From Powellomyces hirtus (lineage: Eukaryota > Chytridiomycota > Chytridiomycetes > Spizellomycetales > Powellomycetaceae): 64,000 nucleotides of DNA. Where the stretch lies: positions 1-64,000 of the forward strand of contig JAHLKG010000033.1 of NCBI GenBank assembly GCA_025526995.1. Reading direction: 5' to 3'. The notes below the pieces were generated by a model. That model did not search any database. It saw only the letters and a list, made by a program, of their open reading frames with translations, and had not been told where the DNA came from. Of this stretch, positions 21,701 through 34,100 are shown piece after piece; the stretch's first letter is position 1; each line of letters opens with the position of its first letter. The position numbers and the translations under genes are program-made.

Positions 21701-23631
21701 CTTACCGCTGTTGGGATGACAACCGTCAAGAAATAGTCATTTCTTGCGATGTAACATTCAACGAAACCTCAGCACTCGAACTAGCGAAAGACTACATTCC
21801 GCCCAAAGAACTCTACGAAGTCGAAGAGATTCTCGGCTCACGTGATGGCCCGGAAGGGCCCGAATTCCTCTGCAAATGGCTAGGATTCGAAGACAAAGAC
21901 AATACTTGGGAACCACTCGAAAATGTCAATCATTTGACGGTCTTCGCTGACTACATCAACGAGAAGACGGCCAGCGCTCTTTCGGCTGCAAGTACCGAAG
22001 AACCCCAAACCTACAAACAAGCGCTCTCATCAGACGACGCGCCGAAGTGGACCAAGGCCATAAATGCCGAATTGAAGTCCCTTCATACCAATGAAACATG
22101 GGAAGTCATTAACCCCAAATCCTTACCGCACAAGCAGCGGCCCATCCGCACTAAATGGGTATTCAAGATTAAGCGAGACCTGAATGGTCAACCCCAACGA
22201 TACAAGGCCCGGCTTGTAGTGAAAGGCTTCGAACAACGCTACGGCATCGACTACAACAAAACCTACGCTCCGGTTGCCAAGATTGCTACCCAACGCGTCC
22301 TTCTCGCTCTCGCCGCCAGTCTAGGCTTGAAATGCCATCAAATGGATGTAGTAACCGCATTCCTGAATGGGATTGTTACCGAGACCATCCTAATCTATGC
22401 CCCTGAAGGCTCTGGCTTTCCGCCCGGGACCATCCTTCGACTCCGAAAGGCCCTCTACGGCCTGAAACAAGCCCCGCGCGAATGGTACTCCCTACTTCAC
22501 AAAGAACTGACTTCCTTGGGATTCAAACGCCTGGCAAATGATAATGCCGTCTACATCAGAACTCTACCTGAAAATGACTCATCGCAGTACATCTTGGTCT
22601 ACGTCGACGATCTCCTCATTTTCGCAAAGACCGAATCGGAAATCTCGTCAATCAAGACATCCCTGCACAACGAGTTCAACATGACAGACCTAGGCGAAGT
22701 CAACCACTACCTAGGAATGAGAGTTCGACGCGACTTCTCAAGGCACGTCATCTATCTCGATCAAGAGTCATATGTAAATGACATCCTCGAGCGCTTTGGT
22801 ATGCAAGATTGCAAGCCCGTCAACACTCCGATGGACCAGACCAAGCTCGAACCCTACGAAGTCGAAAATACAAAGACTTCACCTAACCCGCAAGAAGGAG
22901 AATATCGCAAAATCGTTGGTTCTCTCATGTACCTGATGATATGCACGCGTCCTGACATCGCTGTTGCAGTCAGTATGCTTTCTCGCTTCGCAAGCAACCC
23001 TTCACCTCAACATCTGCAAGCTGCAAAGCGCGTTCTGCGCTACCTACGGGGAACATCAGATTACAGCCTCTGCATCGGCAGAAATAACGTCACCCTTCAC
23101 GGCTACAGTGATGCCGATTGGGGAAATAACATCATTGATCAACGGTCAATCACTGGCTACCTTTTCTACATTGGAAATGCGGGCCCCGTTACTTGGGCTT
23201 CGAAGCGCCAACCCACTGTTGCTCTCTCATCTACCGAAGCTGAATACATGGCACTTTCCTTCGCCACTCAAGAGACAATTTGGCTTTGCTCACTTCTGCA
23301 AGAACTCCAAATCCCCAAATATCTCGATGAAAATGCTCGACCTACAACGATCTACGAAGACAATCAGTCATGCATCTCGTTGGCAATGAATCCCATGCAT
23401 CACGCCCGTACCAAGCACATCGACATTCGACATCACTTCATTCGTGATCACATTGACAAGGAGATTCACCTGGAGTACTTACCTACCGCTGAAATGGTAG
23501 CCGACTCACTTACAAAGCCTTTACCGGCCCCGGCATTCAAATACCATTGCGAAAGCATGTGCATCAAGCATTACAACAACACCATCACGCCAATGACGAA
23601 AGCGTCCATGACGGAGCTCCCGAATGAGTAA
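18757..23631 (+). pseudogene. Copia B gag-pol, left copy; open except one TGA
   Basis: The ATG at 18,757 starts a frame of 1,624 codons ending with TAA 23,629-23,631, 39 bp before the 3' LTR. Approximate residues: gag 1-400; CCHC knuckle CWLCNSNEHTPFNC at 412; protease LDSGCS at 456; hairpin-encoded Ala/Gly/Pro-rich linker 625-720; integrase HHCC at 732, first Asp 785, TGA as codon 848 (21,298-21,300) one codon after the second catalytic Asp, Glu at 883; chromodomain 1,020-1,070 (FLCKWLGF..NTWEP); RT from 1,130 with YVDD at 1,282; RNase H from about 1,450 (YSDADWG). After the inversion the 5' part belongs to B1 and the 3' part to B2. Confidence 0.92.
20640..20905. repeat. GC-rich cluster of hairpins inside the B coding region
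   Basis: Four or more near-perfect inverted repeats lie head to tail. They are a GGGGCCGGCTG stem with an inner CCCC-GAAT-GGGG, a stem of more than 25 bp starting ACTCTCCAGTG, AGCATC-GGAT-GATGCT, and a 13-bp GGATGGTGCCCCC stem. A GCC run follows. All of it is read in frame as low-complexity protein between protease and integrase. It is kept in the right B copy (about 28,480-28,745). Confidence 0.85.
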
Positions 23632-23670
23632 AATCCCATCATCGTGGATCGATTGCTCGGACAGGGGGTG

Positions 23671-24037
23671 TATTGGAATGTTGAGACTTGCGTACTCAAC
23701 GTTTGGTCCTTACATTAGATCCTTACTTGGATTCTCCGACTAGAACGTGTGACCACTATACCGGTAACGCTAAGAGCTGAATTGGATCACGTGTGATCAC
23801 GTGATTGGAGAAAAAGTAGATTAGAACGCTCGAAGCGAGACATTACCGATAAGACTTTAAGACATAAAAATACATTTACATACATTACATCTCCGTGCAT
23901 CTGACAACGCTACATCGTCATCTGCATCACAGAAGAGCTCTGTAAACCCCCTTTACGAAGTATACTGGAGGCCACATCGAATTCGGCCAATCCTCTGCAT
24001 TTCCGATAAAGTACTGGAAACGCCGATATCTCCAATA
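23671..24037 (+). repeat. 3' LTR of B2 (displaced by inversion)
   Basis: A 367-bp LTR with TATTGG...CCAATA ends, preceded by purine tract ACAGGGGG, followed by GGAAG and then F1 sequence. Most diagnostic bases (GACATAAAAATACATTTAC; ACCCCCTTTACGAAGTATA) match the LTR at 30,745-31,111. A few bases in its first 100 positions match 36,834 instead, perhaps by conversion. Confidence 0.9.
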
Positions 24038-24042
24038 GGAAG

Positions 24043-24113
24043 AATGGCTCCGGGAGCACCCCGGAGAGGACCGCGGCCAAAGGCTAGCAGCCAGGCGACG
24101 TAAGAGAACCTAG
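24043..24113 (+). pseudogene. F1 pol C-terminal fragment
   Basis: The end of the F chromodomain region (EWLREHPGED..., basic tail) ends with TAG 24,111-24,113. It is the continuation of the F1 pol that stops at 31,112 on the minus strand; B2 entered between them with TSD GGAAG. The F2 counterpart is uninterrupted at 49,349-49,430. Confidence 0.88.
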
Positions 24114-24186
24114 ATAGCGAGCTGTACCGTAAATTAACAAAAGATATGCTCCTTGAGGTAGAGGACCTTATAGCGCGAGATCTCGG

Positions 24187-24413
24187 CATCGTTGGACGAT
24201 GGCCGAAGGCTGCTGGGCAGCATACCTTGCTGGGCGAGATGCCGGCATCGTTGCACGATGGCCGAAGGCTGCTGGGCAGCATATCTCGCTGGGCGAGACG
24301 CCGGGATCGCTGGGCGATGAGCCGAAGACTGCGAGGCAGTAGACCTCACTAGGTGAGATACCGGCATCGTTGGACGATGGCCGGGGAACCGCTGAGTGGT
24401 CTCCCCAATGGGG
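24187..24413. repeat. Array of about 12 short hairpins in the F1 3' region
   Basis: Perfect or near-perfect 11-15-nt hairpins follow each other: CATCGT-TGG-ACGATG, GCTGC-TGG-GCAGC, CTTGC-TGG-GCGAG, CTCGC-TGG-GCGAG, ATCGC-TGG-GCGAT, ACTGC-GAG-GCAGT, CTCAC-TAG-GTGAG, ACCGC-TGA-GTGGT, CCCC-AAT-GGGG. Linkers GCCGAAG, ATAC and TGCCGG recur with a period near 57 bp for three hairpins. It lies between the pol stop (24,113) and the stop of the antisense cargo gene (24,650). The F2 copy is 49,047-49,275. Confidence 0.88.
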
Positions 24414-24649
24414 AAGTGTGATGCAGGGCATCTACCATGAGCACCATAGCCGGGAGGAAGCCGAGTGACATTGGACACAGCGGACGCATACAAAATGCTA
24501 CAAGGCTCAAAGGAGCACAGCGATGAGAAGGCAAGTACAGCGATGAGATTTTGGTACTGAATTTGATTACGGCCCGAGGGCCAGGCCCCAAGGGAGCAAC
24601 AGGACGAAATTATGTACAAGAAAAAGGGAAAAAGGGGGGGGGGACCCAA

Positions 24650-25383
24650 CTAGTTGATACGGGTGAATGAGAAGAGGCATTTTGCCCCGTGGCAGCGCTC
24701 CCCCATGCCGCATCGGAGCGGAGTGAAATTCGCAATGTTCATTTCGCTATGGGAGAAATGGATCAGCCGATAAGGTAAGCGCACAATCGACGAGAAGAGA
24801 TGACTTACGCGCGAATGTGCGCCATGCAGTTGACATGGGTGCAGGGGAGCCAACGGAGGGCCGCCACGGCGGAGGGGCATGCGTCATGGACGCAACAGAC
24901 CGGGATTGCACCGAAGTGCAGCGTCCTCCCGCACCGGTCGACACCACACACAAACTGGCCCAGAGGGCCAGTGTCCTACAGAAGGGAGGAGGAGAGAGAG
25001 GAAATGAGTATCAAACGACACCGGGAAGCCTCATAACCAGCGGGAACGTACTGTGGCGTTGGCCAAGGCCACGATACATGGCCGACAAATCATGTGGTGA
25101 CATTCCCCGAGGAACATCTTGCCACCCTTGTGCAGGCGGCATTTCCAGCAGATGCTGGTTGCGGCCACGACCTCCGGGGTCGAATCGTAGTGGACGGTCG
25201 GCTCCTGTGAGACGGCGTAAGGGGATTACCGCGACCGACGGGAACAGTCAAGACTTCACTCACCCCGGCGAGCTGGACCTTCTTTGCGGCTGCCTTCTGC
25301 AGCTGTTGGTTGTTACGGCGTTTAGCCGTGGTGGTGGTGGTGGTGGTGTCGGGGGACGGGGAGTTGTTGCGGTCGACATCCAT
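24650..25383 (-). CDS. F1 antisense cargo gene: double RING-like zinc protein, 4 exons
   Basis: Exons on the minus strand: 25,383-25,264, 25,204-25,052, 24,975-24,809, 24,746-24,650. All introns (59-76 bp) are GT-AG. The product is 178 residues. After a basic, Thr-rich head come two zinc clusters: C59-x2-C62-x12-C75-x-H77-x2-C80-x2-C83...C101-x4-C106, and C119-x4-C124-x11-C136-x-H138-x2-C141-x2-H144-x14-C159-x5-C165. This resembles RING fingers with an unusual last pair, suggesting a ubiquitin-ligase-like or protein-binding role (inference). Every ligand is conserved in the F2 homologue though the proteins are only about 50-55% identical; exons 2 and 3 have equal lengths in both. The gene reads from the 3' LTR side toward pol. 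Confidence 0.78.
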
Positions 25384-25797
25384 TGTTGTTCTTTTGTTAG
25401 TTACAGAAGAAAGAAAGAAGCGAGGGGGAACTTAGCGGGCAGCGCCTTTTGAAGGCTCGTCACGGCTGGGAACGCTCGGGAATTCAGGTGTCAGTGTTTC
25501 ATTCCCTACAAAGCGCAGCAGATGTTACTTATCAGATTTTGCATGGAGAAAACTAGTCGTGAGTCATTTAGGGCCCCTGCGACGAGAAAATAGACTTTTC
25601 GACGAATTCGCGCCCTACGAAGGGCGGAGACTACCCGCCGGAGACTACCGCGATGCGACCCGCACCAGGGCCGCCTCCCCAGCCTCATCTTCCCACAACC
25701 ACGTCAGCATCCGTTCAACCGCAGCCGTTCGGCTTAGGCAAGCTTCGCCCCGCTGAAGAGATTCGAGCCTGAGAGATAGTCGCAAATCTAAGGGGGG

Positions 25798-26072
25798 TGT
25801 AATGAGGCGTGGCTCGCCAACCTAAGCCTAGATACGCACCGGGAAGGGCCCCGCGCAAGATGGATGCTAGCGTCAGCATCCCGAAGGGTACTAGACATTA
25901 GGGATGGCCACGGATGGCCATCACGTGACCGGGACCGCCCCGCAGTCCAGAAGAAAAGTAGGAATACTCCGACGAGGGCGTATTCAAGACTTAGAGATCT
26001 TACAGTAGAATTACACATAGGGAATTCCAGAATAGAAGACTAGACTCTGGCAACGGACCTAGTATTATTACA
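25798..26072 (+). repeat. 3' LTR of gypsy F1
   Basis: A 275-bp LTR, TGTAATGAGG...TATTATTACA, preceded by purine tract AAGGGGGG. It is followed by TATTC, one half of the F1 TSD, and then B pol. It contains a CACGTG box. Bases 25,384-25,797 between cargo start and LTR hold an untranslated region similar to 47,640-48,087 of F2. Confidence 0.9.
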
Positions 26073-26077
26073 TATTC

Positions 26078-29000
26078 GGGGATTTGGAGTTCTTGCAGAA
26101 GTGAGCAAAGCCAAATTGTCTCTTGAGTGGCGAAGGAAAGTGCCATGTATTCAGCTTCGGTAGATGAGAGAGCAACGGTGGGTTGGCGCTTCGAAGCCCA
26201 AGTAACGGGGCCCGCATTTCCAATGTAGAAAAGGTAGCCAGTGATTGACCGTTGATCAATGATGTTATTTCCCCAATCGGCATCACTGTAGCCGTGAAGG
26301 GTGACGTTATTTCTGCCGATGCAGAGGCTGTAATCTGATGTTCCCCGTAGGTAGCGCAGAACGCGCTTTGCAGCTTGCAGATGTTGAGGTGAAGGGTTGC
26401 TTGCGAAGCGAGAAAGCATACTGACTGCAACAGCGATGTCAGGACGCGTGCATATCATCAGGTACATGAGAGAACCAACGATTTTGCGATATTCTCCTTC
26501 TTGCGGGTTAGGTGAAGTCTTTGTATTTTCGACTTCGTAGGGTTCGAGCTTGGTCTGGTCCATCGGAGTGTTGACGGGCTTGCAATCTTGCATACCAAAG
26601 CGCTCGAGGATGTCATTTACATATGACTCTTGATCGAGATAGATGACGTGCCTTGAGAAGTCGCGTCGAACTCTCATTCCTAGGTAGTGGTTGACTTCGC
26701 CTAGGTCTGTCATGTTGAACTCGTTGTGCAGGGATGTCTTGATTGACAAGATTTCCGATTCGGTCTTTGCGAAAATGAGGAGATCGTCGACGTAGACCGA
26801 GATGTACTGCGATGAGTCATTTTCAGGTAGAGTTCTGATGTAGACGGCATTATCATTTGCCAGGCGTTTGAATCCCAAGGAAGTCAGTTCTTTGTGAAGT
26901 AGGGAGTACCATTCGTGCGGGGCTTGTTTCAGGCCGTAGAGGGCCTTTCGGAGTCGAAGGATGGTCCCGGGCGGAAAGCCAGAGCCTTCAGGGGCATAGA
27001 TTAGGATGGTCTCGGTAACAATCCCATTCAGGAATGCGGTTACTACATCCATTTGATGGCATTTCAAGCCTAGACTGGCGGCGAGAGCGAGAAGGACGCG
27101 TTGGGTAGCAATCTTGGCAACCGGAGCGTAGGTTTCGTTGTAGTCGATGCCGTAGCGTTGTTCGAAGCCTTTCACTACAAGCCGGGCCTTGTATCGTTGG
27201 GGTTGACCATTCAGGTCTCGCTTAATCTTGAATACCCATTTAGTGCGGATGGGCCGCTGCTTGTGCGGTAAGGATTTGGGGTTAATGACTTCCCATGTTT
27301 CATTGGTATGAAGGGACTTCAATTCGGCATTTATGGCCTCGGTCCACTTCGGCGCGTCGTCTGATGAGAGCGCTTGTTTGTAGGTTTGGGGTTCTTCGGT
27401 ACTTGCAGCCGAAAGAGCGCTGGCCGTCTTCTCGTTGATGTAGTCAGCGAAGACCGTCAAATGATTGACATTTTCGAGTGGTTCCCAAGTATTGTCTTTG
27501 TCTTCGAATCCTAGCCATTTGCAGAGGAATTCGGGCCCTTCCGGGCCATCACGTGAGCCGAGAATCTCTTTGACTTTGTAGAGTTCTTCGGGCGGAATGT
27601 AGTCTTTCGCTAGTTCGAGTGCTGAGGTTTCGTTGAACGTTACATCGCAAGAAATGACTATTTCTTGACGGTTGTCATCCCAACAGCGGTAAGCGCCGTC
27701 AAATTCGTAACCGATGAGTTTGAGCCGTGTGGCGCGCGGTGCCAACTTTGAGACTTGTTTTCTCTTGACGAGATGCATGAAGGCATCGGCCCAAATCACA
27801 CGAAGGTGAGAAAGTGAGGGCTCTTCACCGTTGAGCCGTTCGTACGGCGAAATGTTGTTATTGGACTTGTGGGGTAGGCGATTCCGTAAGTAGACTGATG
27901 TAGCCGCTAACTCGGTCCAGAGTTGTTTCGGGATGCCGTATGAGTGTTACGAATGGTGTCGAACAGGGTGAGGTTGAACCTTTCAGCTACACTGTTAGAC
28001 TGTGGGGAATCTGCAGCGGTGAGTTCGTGCAGAATGCCCTTTTTCGAAATGAATTCTTTCAGATCGTGATTGACAAACTCCCCCCCTCAATCGGAATGAA
28101 GTCGTCTGACCCTTTCGTTGGTCTGTTTTTCGATGAAATTGATGAATTCAATCAATTTTGCAGTAGATTCGCTCTTCGTCTTCAAGAAGAAGATCCATGT
28201 GAAGCGTGAATAGTCATCGATCACAACAAGGGCATATTTCTCATCGCCAACCGCGGGTATGTGCGGACCGTTTAGGTCGAAATGTAGGCGATCGAGTGGC
28301 GTCTTGGACCGAGTCATCGTACCGTTGAATGGTGAGCGCTTGTGCTTACCAAACTCGCAACCTTTGCAGACTTCGTTGGTCATTGGGAGCTTGAGTTGCT
28401 TCATGATGTGAGTGCCAGGATGGCCCAATCGGTGATGCCAGAGGGTTCCTTCGTTGACTGGAAAAGAGGGACCAGAACAAGCCCCAGAAGAAGCCGCCGA
28501 AGCAGCGGCGGCGGCGGCGGCGCCATCGGCGGATGGTGCCCCCGAGGGGGCACCATCCTCAGCATCATCCGATGCTTTTGGGGCGGCCGGGCCCCCACCG
28601 CAGCACCCACAACTCTCACTCTCCAGTGGGGGGCTGGCCATCCCCAAATTGGGGCGGCCAGCCCCCTCACTGGAGAGTATGGGGCCGGCTGGCCCCCCAT
28701 TCGGGGCAGCCAGCCCCTCCGACATGGCTTGGAGGGGGGTAGAACGCGTGACCGCCATACCGGTAGCATCTGTCGACAGGTTGAGTGCTTGAATCGATGT
28801 ATCGGACGCGTGTGTCGGTACATTGGACGCGTTTGTCCATTTTGTCAATTCGGTAGATGTATTTTTCGACGCGTGTGTTGGTACATTGGACGCGTGTGTC
28901 CTTGAGCGAGTTTGAGTAACGAAAGCCATCGGAGTTGGCGAGATGTGATACATTCCTCGAACGAGAGGTATGGTGATGTCGTTCGTAGTGCCATTGCAGT

Positions 29001-30630
29001 CTTGAATGATGGCGCTCTCATCTTCAAAGGTGACTCTCTTTCCATCTTTGGTGAGTGCGGAGACCGAGATGAGAGTCTTGGCGAGCTTCGGAACGTAGAG
29101 AACATCTGTGAGGGGTACATCTCCATCTGGAAGCTTCAAGATAGCGTTCCCTTTCGCTTCGGCATCGAGAAAGGCGTTGTTTCCAAATCTGACGCGCGTT
29201 GAGTGCTCTTCATAGGATTCGAGAATGGAAATGTCATTCGTCATCTGCTGTGAACAGCCCGAATCCAGGTATGCCAATGTAGTGGCGTTATGTGCTTCTG
29301 CAATGTTGGCATTAGCAACGGGTTTTAAGGCTTCGACTGCCTTGGCTTTGAGGGGACAATTGAATGGGGTATGTTCATTCGAATTGCATAACCAACAGGG
29401 GAAGTTCTGTCTCTTCTTCGAGTCTGTGGTCTTCTTCGTGTCGGTCTTCTTGTGACTTGAGCCGTCTTTCTTTGAAGGTTGGGCTTCGAGCGCGATGTTT
29501 TCGCTCTTCTTGGCGAAACGGTTGTTTTGGTTACTCTTGTTACTTCCGTTATCCAGACGCTTGGCAGCTGCCATGAGGCCATGGAGATCCTTGAAACTTT
29601 GATTTCTGACGAGCTCTGCATGATGTTCATTCATTCCGCAAAGTTAGAACCACTTGTAGATTTCGAACGGCACCTTCAAGGGGATTTGACTTGTGATCTT
29701 TGTGAATGAGGTATTGTACTGCGAGATGGAATGACTTCCTTGTCGGAGTCTTTCAAGTTGAGTGAGCAAAGTTTCTTCGTGATCGGTTGGTTGGTAACGC
29801 AAGAGGAAGGGAGGCTTGAAGGATTCCCAATCTGTGATGGACTCCACCATCCCTTGTTCTGCATCTTTCTGGTGATTACGATACCATTGTTTTGCTTCGC
29901 CAGAGAGCTTCGTGAAGATGAATGAGAGTTGTTCTTCTTCAGATACAGGTTTTAGACGAAAGACCAGAGTAAGTTGATCGACGAAGTCGGCGAGTTTTGA
30001 GAGATTTCCCGTCCTGTCGAATGTAGATACTGCATCGATCGCAGATTTGAAGTATGCGAATGATGTACGTTGTGCGTCGCGATCATCACTCTTTCTGCTG
30101 CTCGTAGTTGTTGTGCTCTCCGTTGGGGAAGACGGACGAAAGTGAGGGGCAACTGGGGCTTCAACTTTGCCGTGAGTAATGTGTTGATGTAGAAAAGGGT
30201 ACTCAAGGCCCGCTTTTGGGCTTCTCATCGGTGAAACGGCCGTAGTATGACCACCGATATGAGGCTTTTCGTACTTCTCGGGTTGTTGATGGGAAGTTGA
30301 TGTAGCGAGAGGGTTTGAACTAGTCAATAAAGTCCTCTCCAACCTGTCCATCGGATGGTTGAGCTTTTCGTCGATTTCCATCTTGAACCTCTGCAGAATT
30401 TGCATGACAATGTCAGTCGGTACTTCGGACGGTACTATCGCCGAGTCTGCATGAATTTCTCCATGACTCATCTCATCCACATTGGCATCTGCGTCGTGGG
30501 AATCATGGTAGATTGAGGCATCGATATTAACGTCTTCTTCAGCGTCAAGACCCCGTTGGGCTTCTCGTGTGGCTTGACGGGCTTGTTGGCGGGTCTGCAC
30601 TCCTAGAATGGGAGATCTTGCAGTAGGCAT
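26078..30630 (-). pseudogene. Copia B gag-pol, right copy, 3' end cut by F1
   Basis: The frame starts at 30,630 with the same gag as 18,757. Lesions are TAA 29,644-29,646 (Tyr codon in the left copy), TGA 28,087-28,089 at the same integrase codon as in the left copy, and a 7-bp deletion near 27,947. Chromodomain, RT (YVDD near 26,790) and RNase H then continue to 26,078, where the F1 LTR interrupts the frame at GAATA. The missing last 100 codons are at 36,485-36,794. After the inversion the 5' part belongs to B2 and the 3' part to B1. Confidence 0.9.
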
Positions 30631-30744
30631 CTTGACGGTGTGCTCGGTACTTTCTTGGCACTTGAATTTGACGGAAGACTTGTAGTTTACAGGTTTTACG
30701 AAGGGAGAATGATTCGAATTTGACCGGTCTCAGGGCTCATAACC

Positions 30745-31111
30745 TATTGGAGATATTGGCATTTCCAGTACTTTATCGGAAATGCAGAGGATTGGCCGAA
30801 TTAGATGTGGCCTCCAGTATACTTCGTAAAGGGGGTTTACAGAGCTCTTCTGTGATGCAGATGACGATGTAGCGTTGTCAGATGCACGGAGATGTAATGT
30901 ATGTAAATGTATTTTTATGTCTTAAAGTCTTATCGGTAATGTCTCGCTTCGAGCGTTCTAATCTACTTTTTCTCCAATCACGTGATCCCACGTGATCCAA
31001 TTCAGCTCTTAGCGTTACCGGTATGATGGTCACGCGTTCTAGTCGGAGAATCCAAGTAAGGATCTAATGTAAGGACCAAACGTTGAGTACGCAAGTCTCA
31101 ACATTCCAATA
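30745..31111 (-). repeat. 5' LTR of B2
   Basis: A 367-bp LTR on the minus strand, followed on that strand by the GGTTATGAGCCCTG primer site (30,731-30,744). Its outer edge abuts CTTCC (31,112-31,116) and F1 pol. It pairs with 23,671-24,037 by diagnostic bases. Confidence 0.9.
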
Positions 31112-34100
31112 CTTCCAGTGTGGTCGTCCCCTTCACGTGTGCATACGGCTCCCACGTGTTCTGAGTGCTGTCGTAACCTGTCCACTTGACTAAGAACTGC
31201 TCGGTGTTCCTGTGCCATCTGGCATTTAGGATCTTGTCCACTTGGTAGGTCTCCTGACCGTCTTTGTCCTTCCCAGGCTCAGGCGGGGCGGTGACCTGTC
31301 TGTACGGGGTACCGCCCGGGTCATGGTAACGTCTCAGAATGCTGACATGAAAGACTGGGTGCAACCCGGTGAACTCTTTGGGTAGTTCGAGCTCGTAGGT
31401 GTCAGGATGCGGGCCCTTGCCGCATACTGTGAATGGCCCAATCCATTGTTCAGCCAGCTTTTTGTTCCTTGTGGTGACGCTGGTAATCGCGATACCCTCA
31501 CGATGGAGTAAGACCTTGTCACCCTCTCGGTATGCTTCCGTGTGCTTCTTGCGGTCGTAGTACTTTGCCTGCTGGTCCTGTGCATCTCGGAGCCGTTGCT
31601 GCACGATGCGACTCACATCGGCGAATTCCTTAACCCGTCTCTCCACGGCGGTTCGTGCCGATTGCCTTATCATCTCTCCGGGGTTAGGTGCTACCCATTG
31701 GTTCGGTACCCGGGGAACGCGGCCTAGGTCAATCTCGAAAGGGGATAGTCCCGTCGACGTCTGCGGCGTTCGGTTGTAGTTGTACTCGAGTGTGGGGAGT
31801 AAACTCTTCCAGTTGGAGCCGGCATAGTCGAGAAAGGGGCCCATGATTCCCTTGATCGTCTTGATGGCGTTCTCCGCCTTGCCGTCGGTCTGTTGGTGTC
31901 GTGCCGACGAGAGTTCTTGCTTGACGTCGAGTGCCCGCATGAGGTACCGCCAGAATTCTGATAGCCACTTGGGGTCCCAATCGCTCACAATGGTGTGGGG
32001 TAACCCCGTGTGGCGAAATGCCTGTTCCAGAAAGAGTTGAGCCGTCTCCTGAGCTGTAGCGCGTGTGTTAGTTGGTAGGAGTATCACGCGGCATGAAAGG
32101 TAGTCGACAATGAGGAGTACGGTGTCTGCCGTCTTGGTCAGTCTCTCGCCGGTGTGGTGCGGAGGGTTCTTCATCACGTCGGGCTCTACCAGAGGTTCCC
32201 CCCCCTTAGAGCCTGACGTGGGGAAGAATATATCCATGCCGATTTGTTGCCAACGGGCGTCGGGGATCGGTAAGCTGCGGAGGAAACCGATCGGCGCAGT
32301 TCGCTTGTGACGTTGGCAGGTAGGGCAGGTGCGGACATATTGGTACACATCACGCTCCATGTGAGGCCAATAGTACGACTCCAGAAGTTTGGCGAGCGTT
32401 TGTTGGACACCGGAGTGACCACCGTTCGTGAGGGAGTCGTGATGAATCTGAAGGAGTGGCCCCCGCAAGCTGTCGGGGACGTACCGACGGTCATGGTACA
32501 TCAAGAAGCGGTGCGGAGGGGAGTCCACTGTCCGGAATCGGCGTGCATGGCCGGATAGGTTCTCCGGTGGACTGTTGATGGTTAGTAAGATGTTTTGGCC
32601 GAAATCATCCAATGCGAGTGCTTGGGTCCAGTCCGCATCGGTTGGCATGTGCGTCGTGACGGGCTTCTCCGTCTGCACGATGGCGGTGACCACGTCGATC
32701 TTGGCCTGGCAGGTTGCACACTTGGGGGCGTAAGTCGGGTCGCAACTGAGGAAGTCGGCGATCGAATTCCATGTGCCGGGGAGGTATTCCACTGAGAAAT
32801 CGAACTGTTGGAGGAACTCGACCCAGCCTGCTTGGCGACGTGACAGGTGGGGTTGTTCCTGGAGGTAGATCAGGGATTTGTGGTCAACAAACGCGCGGAA
32901 TGGGCGGCCGATGAGGTAATGGCGGTTGGCGCGTATGGACTTGACTAATCCCAGTAGTTCTTGTTCATGCACGGGGTATCGAGTCTCGGCGGGTTGCATC
33001 TTGCGGGAGTAGTATGTCACCGGGCGAAGTTGCGGAAGGTTGGCTAAGCCCGATTTGGTGGTTGGTAGTGGGTGAGGGTAAGGGAAATCCCCTTTGGCTG
33101 GCTGTGCCAGCCATCCGCCGTAGGCGTAGCCCGATGCGTCCGTGAACAAGTAGGTGTCGAGCGCCGGGTCGAAGTACGCTAGGGTGGGTGCCGAGGAGCA
33201 TAATTCTTTTAAGCAATTGAACGCTTGATCTTCCTCGTCACCCCACTGCCATGGGCGGTTGCCGGATTGCAAGTTCGTTAGTGGCAGGGCAATCTGTGCA
33301 TACTCGGGAATGTATTCCTTGACGTAGTTGACGAGGCTCATGAAGCTAAGGAGCTCCAGGGAGTTGGTCAGGCGAGGCCGTTCCCGGACCGTGGTCACCT
33401 TGGAGGGGGCGATACTCAGGCCATCCCTGCCGACTTGGTGGCCGCAGAACTCGACTTTGTCAACCGCCCATTGACATTTGCTGGGTTTGACGTGAAGGCG
33501 ATGTTCCGCCAGGGTCTTGAGAACCTCGTCGACGTGCTGAATGTGCGAACTCATGTTGGTGCTGAATATGAGAATATCGTCGAGGTATGAGATCACATAA
33601 GCGTCGTATTTGTCGCCCAAGAGTTTGTTGGTTAGTCGCTGGAATGTAGCAGGTGCATTAGTTAAGCCGAAAGGTAGAACATTGTATTCGAAATGCCCAA
33701 AACATGTTCGGAACGCTGTTTTCTCCCTATCTTCTGGTCGAATCATGATGCAGTGATACGCGTCGCGGATGTCGATTGCGGTAAATACCCGCATGTTGAC
33801 AAGCCTGTCGCACAGTTCCGAGAGGTTCGGAAGTGGCGTGGCATCCTTGTGGGTCACCTTGTTCAGTGCCCGGTAGTCAATGCAGCAGCGTAAGCCGCCG
33901 TCCTTCTTTGGGGCAAATAGGACGGGCGCGCCCCATGGGCTGCGAGAGTGTGAGATCCAACCCTTGTCCATTAAGCGCTGCATCTGCCGGCCGAGCTCGT
34001 CCAATTCGTCAGGGCTCAAATGCCGGAGTGGCTGCATCACGGGCTTCGAGCCGGGTTTGAGCCAAATGGTGAAATTGTCCTCGCCTCGGTCCGGAGGCAA

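Noticed and set aside
24187..24413. Possible CRISPR-like array
   Set aside because: The repeated units are symmetrical hairpins with changing stems and no unique spacers; the organism is a eukaryote.
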